From contig CP136067.1 in NCBI GenBank assembly GCA_032622095.1, positions 41,275,549 through 41,339,548 of the forward strand: a DNA stretch of 64,000 nt. Reading direction: 5' to 3'. The stretch is from Siphonodentalium dalli (taxonomy: Eukaryota > Mollusca > Scaphopoda > Gadilida > Siphonodentaliidae). Both the position numbers and the translations under genes were made by a program. Within the stretch, counting starts at the first letter, position 1. Every line of letters starts with the position of its first letter. Positions 10,478-22,321 of this stretch are shown one piece after another. Below the pieces are notes generated by a model. It made no database searches and was not told the DNA's origin. It was given only the letters and a program-made list of their open reading frames with translations.

Positions 10478-10897
10478 TTAGCGATCACGACGCTGTGTAC
10501 GGCCATTTGATCCGTAGTTCATGGATGAACGCCTATCGTCAAATGAACGTTTGGAGAGCCATGGTCTACATAATACTGCAATTGGCCAGAAACCTTTCTT
10601 AAGTACTTCATCAACATCTTCGATGTGGATATTTATTCTTGCCGACACAGGACCGTCAGCTTTTCCACCTTGCAGGATTCGTACCACTGAATGCCGCACT
10701 TCAAAGTCATCCAGATAATCTGAAAGCACACAGGCGTCGACTTTAACATCGAGGTTACCTAGGAACACTCGCACGGTTTGAATAGGGCCGTCGTTTGACT
10801 TCTGATAGAATCTGGAATTCGATGTGTTTTTGAACGAGTCATTATTTCGCGCAGTGCGTTTGTTCTCGACATTACTATTTTTAGCAATATTACACAT
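10478..10897 (-). CDS. Retrotransposon ORF1-like protein
   Basis: 139-residue basic protein starting at the ATG at 10897. The N-terminal 40 residues are polar and disordered (Asn, Ser, Lys, Arg). A core TVRVFLGNLDVKVDA begins a beta-alpha-beta, RRM-like module that ends GFWPIAVLCRPWLSKR, followed by an Arg-rich tail. Its position in front of the endonuclease and its shape fit the nucleic-acid-binding ORF1 of non-LTR elements. There is no CCHC knuckle. It ends 33 nt before the endonuclease ATG in the same frame, so a readthrough fusion is possible but not shown. Confidence 0.72.
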   Translation of the reverse strand: MCNIAKNSNVENKRTARNNDSFKNTSNSRFYQKSNDGPIQTVRVFLGNLDVKVDACVLSDYLDDFEVRHSVVRILQGGKADGPVSARINIHIEDVDEVLKKGFWPIAVLCRPWLSKRSFDDRRSSMNYGSNGRTQRRDR

Positions 10898-11043
10898 TTC
10901 AATTCAATTCATATCTGAGAAAAACCCGAAGGTCAAGTAAATGCGACAGTTTTAAAGCTAATTCACGCACTACAGAACGAATAAATAATAAACATGCAAA
11001 TTAAATACAATCGCTTGCTTCAATGCCACAACAAAGTGAATTT
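10898..11043. other. Retrotransposon 5' region and junction with array
   Basis: Short AT-rich segment upstream of ORF1. The exact 5' end of the element and any target-site duplication could not be defined. Confidence 0.35.
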
Positions 11044-12345
11044 ACCGTATAATAAACATATTGTTTGCAAAAATAAAATGTTAAATCTAAGTTTACTCCC
11101 TCAATATTGTCAGAAAAAGTGCGGTACGTCAACAAAATACTACGTTATTTATATAGCACAAAATTGAAAAAAACTAACAACATAATTACCTTTACGTTCT
11201 GGTCGGTTTTCTGACAAACTATACTGTATTCATGTGAATCGACGACCATTTACAGTATTTTGGTTATTTTCCAATTAAAGCGAATGAATTCCTTGAAATA
11301 TCCTATGCATCGTGTGACCTAATTTCACCAATTTCCAAATTTCAGCGGCGAAAAGTCAAATAAATATTTAAATCCATGAATACTCCAGGCATATTACACG
11401 AGAAACGGGAGAATTAAGGAAATAAATCGGGGAAAGATGATTTTTTTTATATTATTTAGGCCATAACATCGCGGACGCGTCACGAAAAGTCCCCTAAAAA
11501 ATCCGAGTTGAACTTTCTGAGTTACACCATGGTTTCCATATAAACAAACAAAATATTTTTCACAATCATGGAAATAATTGGAAGCCGTAAATTTTTTTCA
11601 ACCGAAACACATACAAAGGCACTCAATATTGTTCAATACACAATTCTTGAATCAGAGACACCCATTCAAATGGGGACTTCGAATGAATTTCGCAGATATG
11701 GATATGAAATAAATAATGACCCAAAAACTGTCGTATTCGGTATCGGATTTCTTGAGCGTCTCAAAACATAGACGCGAAAATTTTGTTTTAGAAACTGCAC
11801 AGACATCACCCATTCAGTAAAATATGCGGAATTAGCTGCTATCCATAATAGTAAGTGGTCAATACGTGTAAAAAAAAACATAACCCTGCCCCCAAAACTG
11901 GTTCTCATCGACCAAGTCACATTCTGCTCTTCTTCTAGTCCAAGAGCTTGGTGTATAAACACACCACAATTGTGCAAAAAGTGATAAAAGCATGAATCTT
12001 GGCACATATGTTCCTTGTATGCTGCTTCCCGTTTTCAGATGTGGCGACATTCGCGGCAGGTCCCACGGTTGCTAGCAACAAGCCGGCATCGAAAATACAC
12101 ACATGACTGATATTGTGTGAGTTTTAGCAAACTAAACTACATCGTGCAGTATTTTTGTGGTGATAATAATTACAAGTTGTTGTTAGAGTGAACCTTACTG
12201 ACAAACTACCATATTATGGTGTTTTTAACGAAATAAACTACACAAAGTAGCATTTTTAATGTAAAAACAATTATAATAGTTGTTTTTAATGTGGTTCTGA
12301 CAGAACAAAATATCATATATTTCTTACTTACAGATAAGAGTGGTA
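11044..12345. repeat. 1.3-kb tandem unit 1
   Basis: First of three head-to-tail units. It starts ACCGTATAATAAACATATTG. An identical phrase recurs at 12346 and 13655. It contains a 67-codon frame at 11568-11771 that recurs 1310 and 2620 bp later. Nothing in that frame matches a known family, and the changes between copies are nearly all amino-acid-changing, so I treat it as a by-product of a satellite unit. Confidence 0.93.
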
Positions 12346-13654
12346 ACCGTATAATAAACATATTGTTTGCAAAAATAAAATTGTTAAATCTAAGTTTACT
12401 CCTTCAATATTGTCAGAAAAAGTGCGGTACGTCAACAAAATACACTCCGTTATTTACGTAGCATAAAATAAAAAAAAATAACAACATAATTACCTTTACG
12501 TTCTGGTCGGTTTTATGACAAACTATACTGTATTCATGTGAATCGACGACCATTTACAGTCTTTTGGTTATTTTCCAATTAAAGCGAATGAATTCCTTGA
12601 AATAACCTATGCATCGTGTGACCTAATTTCACTTTCACCAATTTCCAAATTTCAGTGGCGAAAAGTCAATTAAATATTTAAATCCATGAATACTCCAGGC
12701 ACATTACACGAGAAACGGGAGAGGTAAGGAAATAAATCGGGGTAATATGATTTTTTTTATATTATTTAGGCCATAACATCGCGGACGCGTCACGCGAAAA
12801 GTCCCCTAAAATCCGAGTTGAACTTTCTGAGTTACACCATGGTTTCCATATAAACAAACAAAATATTTTTCACAATCATGGAAATAATTGGAATCCGTAA
12901 CAATTTTTCAACCGAAACATATACAAAGGCACTCAATATTGTTCAATACACAATTCTTGAATCAGAGACACCCATTCAAATGGGGACTTCGAATGAATTT
13001 CGCAAATATGGATATGAAATAAATAATGACCCAAAAACTGTCGTATTCGGTATCGGATTTCTTGAGGTTCTCAAAACATAGACGCGAGAAATTTGTTTTA
13101 GAAACTGCACAGACATCACCCATTCAGTAAAATATGCGGAATTAGCTGCTATCCATAATAGTAAGTGGTCAATACGTGTAAAAAAAACCTAACCCTGCCC
13201 CCAAAACTGGTTCTCATCGACCAAGTCACATTCTGCTCTTCTTCTAGTCCAAGAGCTTGGTGTATAAACACACCACAATTGTGCAAAAAGTGATAAAAGC
13301 ATGAATCTTGGCACATATGTTCCTTGTATGCTGCTTCCCGTTTTCAGATGTGGCGACATTCGCGGCAGGTCCCACGGTTGCTAGCAACAAGCCGGCATCG
13401 AACATACGCACATGACTGATATTGTGTGAGTTTTAGCAAACTAAACTACATCGTGCAGTATTTTTGTGGTGATAATAATTACAAGTTGTTGTTAGAGTTA
13501 ACCTTACTGACAAACTACCATATTATGGTGTTTTTAACGAAATAAACTACACAAAGTAGCATTTTTAATGTAAAAACAATTATAATAGTTGTTTTTAATG
13601 TGGTTCTGACAGAACAAAATATCATATATTTCTTACTTACAGATAAGAGTGGTA
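12346..13654. repeat. 1.3-kb tandem unit 2
   Basis: Second unit, about 97 percent like unit 1 by eye, with scattered substitutions and small indels. The 67-codon frame lies at 12878-13081. Confidence 0.93.
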
Positions 13655-15344
13655 ACCGTATAATAAACATATTGTTTGCAAAAATAAAATTGTTAAATCT
13701 AAGTTTACTCCTTCAATATTGTCAGAAAAAGTGCGGTACGTCAACAAAATACTCCGTTATTTACGTAGCACAAAATAAAAAAAACTAACAACATAATTAC
13801 CTTTACGTTCTGGTCGGTTTTATGACAAACTATACTGTATTCATGTGAATCGACGACCATTTACAGTATTTTGGTTATTTTCCAATTAAAGCGAATGAAT
13901 TCCTTGAAATAACCTATGCATCGTGTGACCTAATTTTTTCACTTTCACCAATTTCCAAATTTCAGTGGCGAAAAGTCAATTAAATATTTAAATCCATGAA
14001 TACTCCAGGCACATTACACGAGAAACGGGAGAGGTAAGGAAATAAATCGGGGTAAGATGATTTTTTTTATATTATTTAGGCCATAACATCGCGGACGCGT
14101 CACGCGAAAAGTCCCCTAAAATCCGAGTTGAACTTTCTGAGTTACACCATGGTTTCCATATAAACAAACAAAATATTTTTCACAATCATGGAAATAAGTG
14201 GAATCCGTAACAATTTTTCAACCGAAACATATACAAAGCCACTCAATATTGTTCAATACACAATTCTTGAATCAGAGACACCCATTCAAATGGGGACTTC
14301 GAATGAATTTCGCAGATATGGATATGAAATAAATAATGACCCAAAAACTGTCGTAATCGGTATCGGATTTCTTGAGCGTCTGAAAACATAGACGCGAAAA
14401 ATTTGTTTTAGAAACTGCACAGACACCACCCATTCAGTATAATATGCGGAATTAGCTGCTATCAATAATCGTAAGTGGTCAATACTTGTAAAAAAAACAT
14501 AACCCTGCCCCCCAAAACTGGTTCTCATCGACCAAGTCACATTCTGCTCTTCTGGTCCAAGAGCTTGGTGTATAAACAGGGGCGCCGGAAGCATCCAATG
14601 GCAGGGGGGCAGAGCCTACAAAAAGGGCACTTTTTCCGCAAAAAAGGGCATTTTCTCCGCAAAAAAGGGCATTTTCTCCGCAAACTCGGGAAAATAACCG
14701 TAAATTCATTGTGGCAAAAATCCCTATTTTAATGGTATTTGTCGGTTTTTATGGCCGTTTTGTGATAAAATTGACAAAAAATTTATATTCCTTGTGAAAT
14801 TGGTGGTATTTGGACCAAAAAAGTCACATTTTGCTATAAAAACACGAGATTAAACACGCAAAAAGCATTTTCTGTCTCCAGAAAAAGGGCAAGTCCTGCC
14901 CCCGCTCGCCCCCCTTCTTCTAGTCCAAGAGCTTGGTGTATAAACACACCACAATTGTGCAAAAAGTGATAAAAGCATGAATCTTTGCACATATGTTCCT
15001 TGTATGCTGCTTCTCGTTTTCAGATGTGGCGACATTCGCGGCAGGTCCCTCCTTAGCAACGGTTGCTAGCAACAAGCCGGCATCGAAAATACACACATGA
15101 CTGATATTGTGTGAGTTTTAGCAAACTAAACTACATCGTGCAGTATTTTTGTTGGTGATAATAATTACAAGTTGTTGTTAGAGTTGACCTCACTGACAAA
15201 CTACCATATTTCTTACTTACATGGGGCGGTTGCTATATATAGGGACACACCAGAAATCTAAGAATGCACATATGACTGATATTATGGTGTTTTTAACGAA
15301 ATAAACTACACAAAGTAACATTTTTAATGTAAAAACAATTATAA
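13655..15344. repeat. 1.3-kb tandem unit 3, with insertions
   Basis: Third unit, carrying the 67-codon frame at 14188-14391. It is lengthened by a 335-bp insertion (14580-14913) and by an extra segment of about 70 bp near 15210-15281 that repeats phrases from the unit end. Homology to the other units stops at 15344, where GGGCGCGTACACATGG begins. Confidence 0.9.
14580..14913. mobile_element. Small insertion within tandem unit 3
   Basis: Units 1 and 2 lack this segment. It is bracketed by two copies of TCCAAGAGCTTGGTGTATAA (at 14556 and 14923), a flanking duplication of 25 bp or more. The insert begins GGGCGCCGGAAGC and ends CCCCCGCTCGCCCCCC. Near each end a run of G plus 'AAAAAGGGC' occurs in opposite orientation, so the ends are imperfect inverted repeats. 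Inside, a 20-bp phrase containing AAAAAAGGGCATTTTCTCCG is repeated two to three times (about 14620-14690). It looks like a non-autonomous element; class unknown. Confidence 0.6.
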
Positions 15345-15835
15345 GGGCGCGTACACATGGCCAGCAAGAAAATATCAGGTATGCCCCATGTGACTTACTT
15401 GACCAATGAAATAAATAATACCGGAAAATATCAGACGAAGGCAGCGCGCTGATATTTTATCGCCAATTGGTGATATGTGTTCACCTTGATAGGTGGCCAT
15501 CGGTAACCGTTAACTAATCTGGCGGGGATATGATTGTAACAATTCAAGCACTCGAGTTATGATCCATCAAAAGTATCGTCTGTTTCAACATACTACGTAT
15601 TTCCATGTTATATTGGTTGTGACAGGGTGGGCATGGGGGGGGGAGTTGGGGGTTTCTCACCCCCAACTTTGGTCAAATTTTTCAACAGTTGGAAATTTCA
15701 TACCTGCCAAAACATTAGTTGGAAATTTCACACCAACAATAGGTTGAAAATGTTCTTTTAGTTTGATTTTCAAAAAAAATCTTGAGGGGGGGGGGGGGGG
15801 TAATTGTTTTTTGGACCAATATTTGCATATTTTCC
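15345..15835. other. Spacer between the two tandem arrays
   Basis: Begins GGGCGCGTACACATGGCC, a phrase resembling hAT-like MITE ends, but no matching right end was found. Two short inverted or direct phrases (TTGGAAATTTCA twice, near 15690 and 15719) and a pure G run of about 14 (15785-15800) are present. No gene. Confidence 0.4.
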
Positions 15836-15985
15836 TTACTGAAAACCCGGACCAGTTGACCGTCGGTTGACCACCCACAGATATCCTGGGGGGGTGGCAA
15901 ATAAGGAATCGATAAATTTTGAAGGAAATTTCGTATAGTTTGAACATATAGTGGCACAAGCTGTCGCTATATGGCCACATAATCA
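15836..15985 (-). repeat. Inverted unit of the 165-bp satellite
   Basis: Same sequence as the array to its right but in the opposite orientation: it reads ACCCGGACCAGTTGACCGTC where the array reads GACGGTCAACTGGTCCGGGT. It meets the first direct unit head to head near 15985, so the two form a long inverted repeat. Confidence 0.9.
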
Positions 15986-17637
15986 TATATGTGGGTGGTC
16001 AACCGACGGTCAACTGGTCCGGGTTTTCAGTAAGGCGGGTACAAATGATGATTATGTGGCCATATAGCGACAGCTTGTGCCACTAAATGTTCAAACTATA
16101 CGAAATTTCCTTCAAAATTTGTCGATTTCTTATTTGCCACCCCCCCCCCCCCCAGGATATCTGTAGGTGGTCAACCGACGGTCAACTGGTCCGGGTTTTC
16201 AGTAAGGCGGGTACAAATGATGCTTATGTGGCCATATAGCGACAGCTTGTGCCACTAAATGTTCAAACTATACGAAATTTCCTTCAAAATTTGTCGATTC
16301 CTTATTTGGCACCCCCCAGGATATCTGTGGGTGGTCAACCGACGGTCAACTGGTCCGGGTTTTCAGTTATGCGGGTACAAATGATGATTATGTGGCCATA
16401 TAGCGACAGCCCTTCAAAATTTGTCGATTTCTTATTTGCCATCCCCCCAGGATATCTGTGGGTGGTCAACCGACGGTCAACTGGTCCGGGTTTTCAGTAA
16501 GGCGGGTACAAATGGTGATTATGTGGCCATATAGCGACAGCTTGTGCTACTAAATGTTCAAACTATACGAAATTTCCTTCAAAATTGTCGATTTCTTATT
16601 TGCCATCCCCCCATGATATCTGTAGGTGGTCAACCGACGGTCAACTGGTCCGGGTTTTCATTAAGGCGGGTACAAATGATGATTATGTGGCCATATAGCG
16701 ACAGCTTGTGCCACTAAATGTTCAAACTATACGAAATTTCCTTCAAACTTTGTCGATTCCTTATTTGCCATCCCCCCAGGATATCTGTGGGTGGTCAACC
16801 GACGGTCAACTGGTCCGGGTTTTCAGTAAGGCGGGTACAAATGGTGATTATGTGGCCATATAGCGACAGCTTGTGCTACTAAATGTTCAAACTATACGAA
16901 ATTTCCTTCAAAATTGTCGATTTCTTATTTGCCATCCCCCCATGATATCTGTAGGTGGTCAACCGACGGTCAACTGGTCCGGGTTTTCATTAAGGCGGGT
17001 ACAAATGATGATTATGTGGCCATATAGCGACAGCTTGTGCCACTAAATGTTCAAACTATACGAAATTTCCTTCAAACTTTGTCGATTCCTTATTTGCCAT
17101 CCCCCCAGGATATCTGTGGGTGGTCAACCGACGGTCAACTGGTCCGGGTTTTCAGTAAGGCGGGTACAAATGATGATTATGTGGCCATATAGCGACAGCT
17201 TGTGCCACTAAATGTTCAAACTATACGAAATTTCCTTCAAAATTTGTCGATTTCTTATTTGCCATCCCCCCATGATATCTGTAGGTGGTCAACCGACGGT
17301 CAACTGGTCCGGGTTTTCAATAAGGCGGGTACAAATGATGATTATGTGGCCATATAGCGACAGCTTGTGCCACTAAATGTTCAAACTATACGAAATTTCC
17401 TTCAAAATTTGTCGATTCCTTATTTGCCATCCCCCCAGGATATCTGTGGGTGGTCAACCGACGGTCAACTGGTCCGGGTTTTCAGTAAGGCGGGTACAAA
17501 TGATGATTATGTGGCCATATAAGACAGCTTGTGCCACTAAATGTTCAAACTATACGAAATTTCCTTCAAAATTTGTCGATTTCTTATTTGCCATCCCCCC
17601 ATGATATCTGTAGGTGGTCAACCGACGGTCAACTGGG
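15986..17637 (+). repeat. 165-bp satellite array, 11 units
   Basis: Eleven direct units, counted by the phrase CCGACGGTCAACTGG, spaced about 131 to 170 bp. From the fifth unit on, two versions alternate: one with CATGATATCTGTAGGTGG and one with CAGGATATCTGTGGGTGG. Two adjacent dimers (from about 16505 and 16834) match base for base over about 329 bp, so the true repeating unit there is a dimer. Unit 4 is shortened by a deletion. Frames of 60-83 codons across the array are by-products. Confidence 0.95.
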
Positions 17638-18318
17638 CCTAATGATCACGAAGGCGGTAGGAATCCTCGTTATAATAGCGTATTGTGATGATATGATATG
17701 TTTTCTTTTATTTGAAATACCATCGGATGGCAAATAGCGCATATCGGTAGAATCGCTATTTGCCATCCGATGGCGAATAGCCGCTGCCGTAACTGTTGCT
17801 AGGGTCATACTCGAAATATAAAAATGCACAACTGGCTGATATATTATGGTAGTTTTAACAAACTAAACTCATTTTATGGTGAAAACAACTATTATAGTTG
17901 TTAGTGTGAGCCTAACCAGAAACTGGCACAAATTTAGTTTTCATGTGGGTACAATTGTCCGTTGTGCTCGATTTCAGTTACGACACTCAGAGCTGAGGCC
18001 AGAATTGAGGAGTTTAGCACTAATCGGTCAAACGGAAATTTAATGTAAGCGTTGAAATTTGTTGCTTATGTTTAATGAGACATGACCACAATAGTTATAT
18101 AAGCCATAGACCCACACATCTAGTTGCTTCTATTATATTTGAAGAATATGGGGCGAGCCCAATATGTTAGCCACTGACCTAGAATTCCTTTAAAAAGCGG
18201 CACTTACCGCACACCACATCTTGAGCACATCAACCATGTGCAGACACATTTACACGACTTCGGAAGCATGACCTTAATTGAACAGCTTGTCAAAAACTTA
18301 TCCTACAATCTTCCAAAT
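17638..18318. other. Spacer with hairpin and a diverged 1.3-kb-unit fragment
   Basis: At about 17790-17950 the order GTTGCTAG ... CTGATAT ... TTTTA.CAAACTAAACT ... TTGTTAG follows the end of the 1.3-kb units (12075-12215), although it is much diverged. This suggests the 165-bp array lies inside a region once covered by the older repeat. No gene. Confidence 0.5.
17719..17772. repeat. Perfect 20-bp-stem hairpin
   Basis: CCATCGGATGGCAAATAGCG is followed after 14 nt by its exact reverse complement. Probably a tiny foldback element or the end of one. Confidence 0.85.
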
Positions 18319-18780
18319 ATGTGACCCGCCATATCAAATCCAGTCGGAAGTCGGGATTTTTTTTACCCTGTGCCAATGCATTCTCTTATATATGCGAGTC
18401 GACCATAGGTCGCCTCGCATATATAAGAGAATGCATTGGCCTAACAATGTTTTATAATTTTAATAATTTGTTCTTGTATTCTTTAACAATTTTATAATTT
18501 CAACCATACAGAGCCCCAGACAAACATGAGCAGACGACACTCTTCTATATGCTTCTATATATGAGTGGGGCTCCCTGCAGGGTAATGGATGTTTTTTATT
18601 TTATGTCCTAAAAATTGTAAGAAACATTTATTTTAAAAACATGATAAAAAATTGTTAGGCCAATGCATTCTCTTATATATGCGAGGCGACCTATGGTCGA
18701 CTCGCATATATAAGAGAATGCATTGGCACAGGGTAAAAAAAATCCCGACTTACGACTGGATTTGATATGGCGGGTCACAT
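18319..18780. mobile_element. MITE with GTGACCCGCC inverted ends and two 69-bp hairpins
   Basis: Outer inverted repeats of about 55 bp begin ATGTGACCCGCCATATC and end with the reverse complement at 18780, with one or two mismatches. Just inside each end lies a 69-bp hairpin (18372-18440 and 18659-18727), which is the same hairpin found in the TTAA elements below. The middle holds unrelated AT-rich sequence and a small inverted phrase (GAGCCCCA / TGGGGCTC). No coding capacity. The flanks are TA-rich, so a TA target is possible but not provable. Confidence 0.85.
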
Positions 18781-19799
18781 ATATGTAGTTATGATTCGCA
18801 TGGTATTCTCGGTACGCGATGAGCATCACATTCCTGACTTATACACCACATATTTGGGAACTTTAATCTTTAAACCAACATTTTTATTAATTTGGTGCTC
18901 CTTCCCATACTTCCCAGTCGACCCGAATGGTGCTTCTTTAAATCTCCGTCGTGCCACCTTGGAAACTTTGAATCATACCACAGATGCATTGTACAATGAA
19001 TATGACAATATATATATATTTGCTGGAAATCGACGACAAAAATGTTTTTCAATTGTATTCTCCTCCCAACCCCCCTCCTGACATGAATGACACCACATTT
19101 GTATCTAAAAACCGCACCAATAGATTCCCTATATCACATATACAATGCTTGGAGGAAGTGCATTGTGTTGTTCCAATATAATCGTCGATCCGTTTTGTGT
19201 CAAAAAAAGTCTTTGGCAACAATAACTAATTGTTCCATATCTGGGCGCTTTCTCTTTTTTACTCTGATCAATTTAGAGAGTTTTATGGTTACAATATATA
19301 CGTCTTTTGTATACATGTATCCTATTAGATCGTTCATTGGCAGGGTGACGAAGTATGCTAGCATTCATGGTATCGAATTTTGTGGCAAGAAAACACTGAA
19401 ATTTATACTTAACTCCTGAAGAGGTATCGTTCATGAAATGATTTGTTTTTCGTTGTGCAGTTTCGCTTTGACAAGCTACGCCATTATACAATAGGACATG
19501 GTCATGGCAATCGCACGCCAAAGAACATGTTTATGAACATTACAGTTTCTTGAAACAAAAGGCCGGTTCTTAATTGTATAGTGGTCACCCATCTGATAAT
19601 ATATGAGTTCTCACTATAGATGCCTCATATATCACACGGGTGTCTTTCACACTTACGATTGTCTGGGAAGAATTATTTTAGGTAGAATAGCATATTGATT
19701 TGGACTACTAACTTTGCATGACATTCATGGATAATCAATATCATGATCGCATTATTATTGACGTTGCAATTTTCCATTGAAATATTCTTGGAAATACAA
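18781..19799. other. Non-coding region
   Basis: Overlapping frames of 60-110 codons on both strands (18767-19521) have no recognised domain and overlap each other. A stretch near 19028-19150 resembles 21360-21410 in a few phrases. No gene called. Confidence 0.4.
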
Positions 19800-20760
19800 T
19801 GAGGCTTATCGACGCTCCCGGGTCTACCTGGATAACGACTTTGTTTGGAATAGACTAGAACATTCCAATTTCGAGAAGGTCATAGCTTTTACATTTTTGC
19901 AAAGACAATGGCTAATATTGATTACTTTTGCACACTAATTGGTTCACCGTTTTAATGTCCGAACCAAGACCAACAACTCGCGAACTATGGTCGAGATCGC
20001 TTCAATGGCGTCAAATTCAAATATTAATGTAAAACGGATCTGGTGGTTACTTAACCCTTTACCTAACAGAAGGGCCCTGTGCCAATGCATTCTCTTATAT
20101 ATGCGAGTCGACCATAGGTCGCCTCGCATATATAAGAGAATGCATTGGCTTAACACATTCAAAATTATAAAATTGCTAAAGAATGTAAGAAAAAATGGTA
20201 AAAAGTGTTAAAAAAAAGATTTTTGTTTAGGCCAATGCATTCTCTTATATATGCGAGGCGACCTATGGTCGACTCGCATATATAAGAGAATGCATTGGCA
20301 CAGGGCATAACTGTAACCATCACAATGTGGTCAATGAGCCGGTTCCAATGATATCCATATTTGTATGGTTTTATTGAGACAGACCCAAGATAATTTAGGC
20401 TGTTGAAGCTTTATTTGGCCGGTTTTGGCCGGTTTGTTGGGTAAAGGGTTAATGTGTATATATAATTATACTTAGTAGAGTCTAATGTGGTTGCCATGAT
20501 GTGCATGCAGTGCACTATTCGTCAAAGATGTTAGAGTTCGTGTGTTGTAACTCCTGGTTCTGACATTAGAACGATGAACCAATTAGTGTGTAAAAGTTGT
20601 CAATATTAGCCAGTTTCTTTGCAAAAGACGTAATGGCCACATCATTCTCGAAATTTGAATTGCCATTATGTTTCACAAATTTCAAGGTTTAATATTCTAG
20701 TCTATTCCAAACACAGGCAATATCCAGGTAGACCTGGTTAGCTTCGACAAACATTATGGT
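19800..20760. repeat. Imperfect inverted repeat enclosing a TTAA MITE
   Basis: Left arm about 19800-19990 and right arm about 20540-20760 are reverse complements with many differences (for example GGTCTACCTGG at left and CCAGGTAGACC at right; GGTTCA.CGTTTTAATGTC at left against GACATTAGAACGATGAACC at right). The TTAA element at 20051-20452 sits in the loop. The right arm is also part of the dispersed repeat shared with 4620-5310. Confidence 0.65.
20051..20452. mobile_element. piggyBac-like TTAA MITE, copy 1
   Basis: Bounded by TTAA on both sides. Inverted ends CCCTTTACC(C/T)AACA start with CCC, as in piggyBac-superfamily transposons, which insert only at TTAA. Inside are a 69-bp hairpin (20081-20149), an AT-rich spacer, a second 69-bp hairpin in inverse orientation (20231-20299) and a unique region that includes two tandem copies of GGCCGGTTTT near the right end. 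No transposase. It would rely on an enzyme encoded elsewhere. Confidence 0.88.
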
Positions 20761-21250
20761 TTTTCTCTTAATTTCAATAGAAAGTTGTTTAATAAACCAA
20801 ATGCTAATTTAGGACCGCTATCCAATTCTGCTCTCTGACGATAATCAAGCAACAACAAAAGGGCACCAGTCTCATAAGAGTGATATACAATATCACACTA
20901 AACAACATGTATGCCTTTGAAAGTAAATGATCTTTGTGTTGGTCGTGTTGAGTACTTCATTCAACGTTTTGCAATAAAACATCAAAAGTTCTCTTCCTCT
21001 TTTAAAATTTTTTTTTTTTTTAATATTTTATTTTTTCATTATATTACACATAATCCTCTTCCTGGTACATCGGTGAAAAGCGACACTTGTCAGTCGATAT
21101 AGGCAATTATGAATATGTGGTAATGCTAAAGCGTATCGTTAAATCTACATACACATGCAAACAATACGTTCACATGTGCTTATATATATTGCACGTTGTT
21201 GGTGATAAATATCTTAATTAAAGTCTGCAAGTAACAGTATGACATGATCA
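20530..21250. repeat. Dispersed repeat, copy B
   Basis: Counterpart of 4620-5310 in the same orientation. See that entry for the shared blocks. It includes a poly-T/A-rich insertion near 21004-21040 that copy A lacks. Confidence 0.6.
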
Positions 21251-22321
21251 AACTACAACTGGATCAATGGCAGGCGCAAATCAATTTCAAGTATTTTTTT
21301 ATCAACTTATATACCCCTCCCGTCCCATCCCTGACTCAAACGGCACCAATTTGATGGAAATCGGCGACAATACTGTTTAACCAAATTTGATAGGTATATG
21401 TGGTGCATGTCACATATAGACGGACATATATACATGCACATAAATACCAGGTAAACATGTATCGCTTAACTGGGAATATGAATAAACATGTTATATTCGA
21501 TATATACAAAAACATACAAGAAACTGCACAGTTGTTAAAGGAAAACGACTCAGGTCGGGCTGGGCTGGCCTGTATCATAGTAAACAAGGATGTAAATGGA
21601 AACTTCACAATGCAATGAACAGATATAGCAAATGAGACAATGTTAACATTCCATCAGATGGTGAAACGAATAATCCCTAGTAAATTAACAAGCAATAAAG
21701 TAGGGTGGTGGTGGTAGACATGAGCGTAAAATGGCTACAACACATCGAAGCTTGACCAAGTCGATTCGCGTAGATTATTGTGCACATGAGCACAAGATGA
21801 TTAGATCGCTGAGTTAATGCTCACGATCCGTGACAAATTATGTCCAGACGGACACTTACAAACCCTTTACCTACAACATCTCACTCTAGGTTGAACCTAA
21901 CCACACATACTTGCTACATGCATACTTATACAGTTTATAACTTCCTATGTATATATGCAAAATTATGTTGTTGGTTTTTATATTTTAACATATAGAATGT
22001 ATGCATATGCAGAGAAGTATATATGATTTTGTGTGACAGAAGAAGCCAAACTCATATTATCGTTTGTTGTTTGGTTAGTAGGAGTTGGGGTTTTATACGT
22101 TGCATTATTCAGCAACCATCATCGTGAATGATGGACATAATTAGTATTAAGACGTTGTCAGTTTTAGTTTTGGAGGAAAGACCACACACTGCATGTATAA
22201 TCTACCAATCCCGGTCAGTAAGAAACACACTCATATAATTATATAATCCAAGCTAATTGTCCCGCTTGAATGCAAGTACGAGATCCCAGATCAACAGCGG
22301 TGACCAACTCATGACGGATTA
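21251..22321. other. Non-coding region
   Basis: AT-rich with scattered short frames. A frame at 21400-21618 has no recognisable domain. No gene. Confidence 0.45.

Larger units (their letters stand above)
6870..10897 (-). mobile_element. Near full-length non-LTR retrotransposon
   Basis: One element with the canonical order on the minus strand: ORF1-like RNA-binding protein (10897-10478), apurinic-type endonuclease (10444-9356), reverse transcriptase (9355-7151) and a C-terminal Cys/His block in another frame (7178-6870). ORF1, endonuclease and RT all share one reading frame: ORF1 and endonuclease are separated by a TAA (10480-10478) and eight codons, and endonuclease and RT by a single TAA (9358-9356). 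The organisation and sequence fit the CR1/I/Nimb-like part of non-LTR elements; I cannot fix the clade by eye. It abuts the tandem array that begins at 11044. Confidence 0.88.

Noticed and set aside
11568-14391. 67-codon frame conserved in three tandem units as a possible small gene
   Set aside because: Differences between copies are almost all amino-acid-changing, and it has no recognisable domain or signal.
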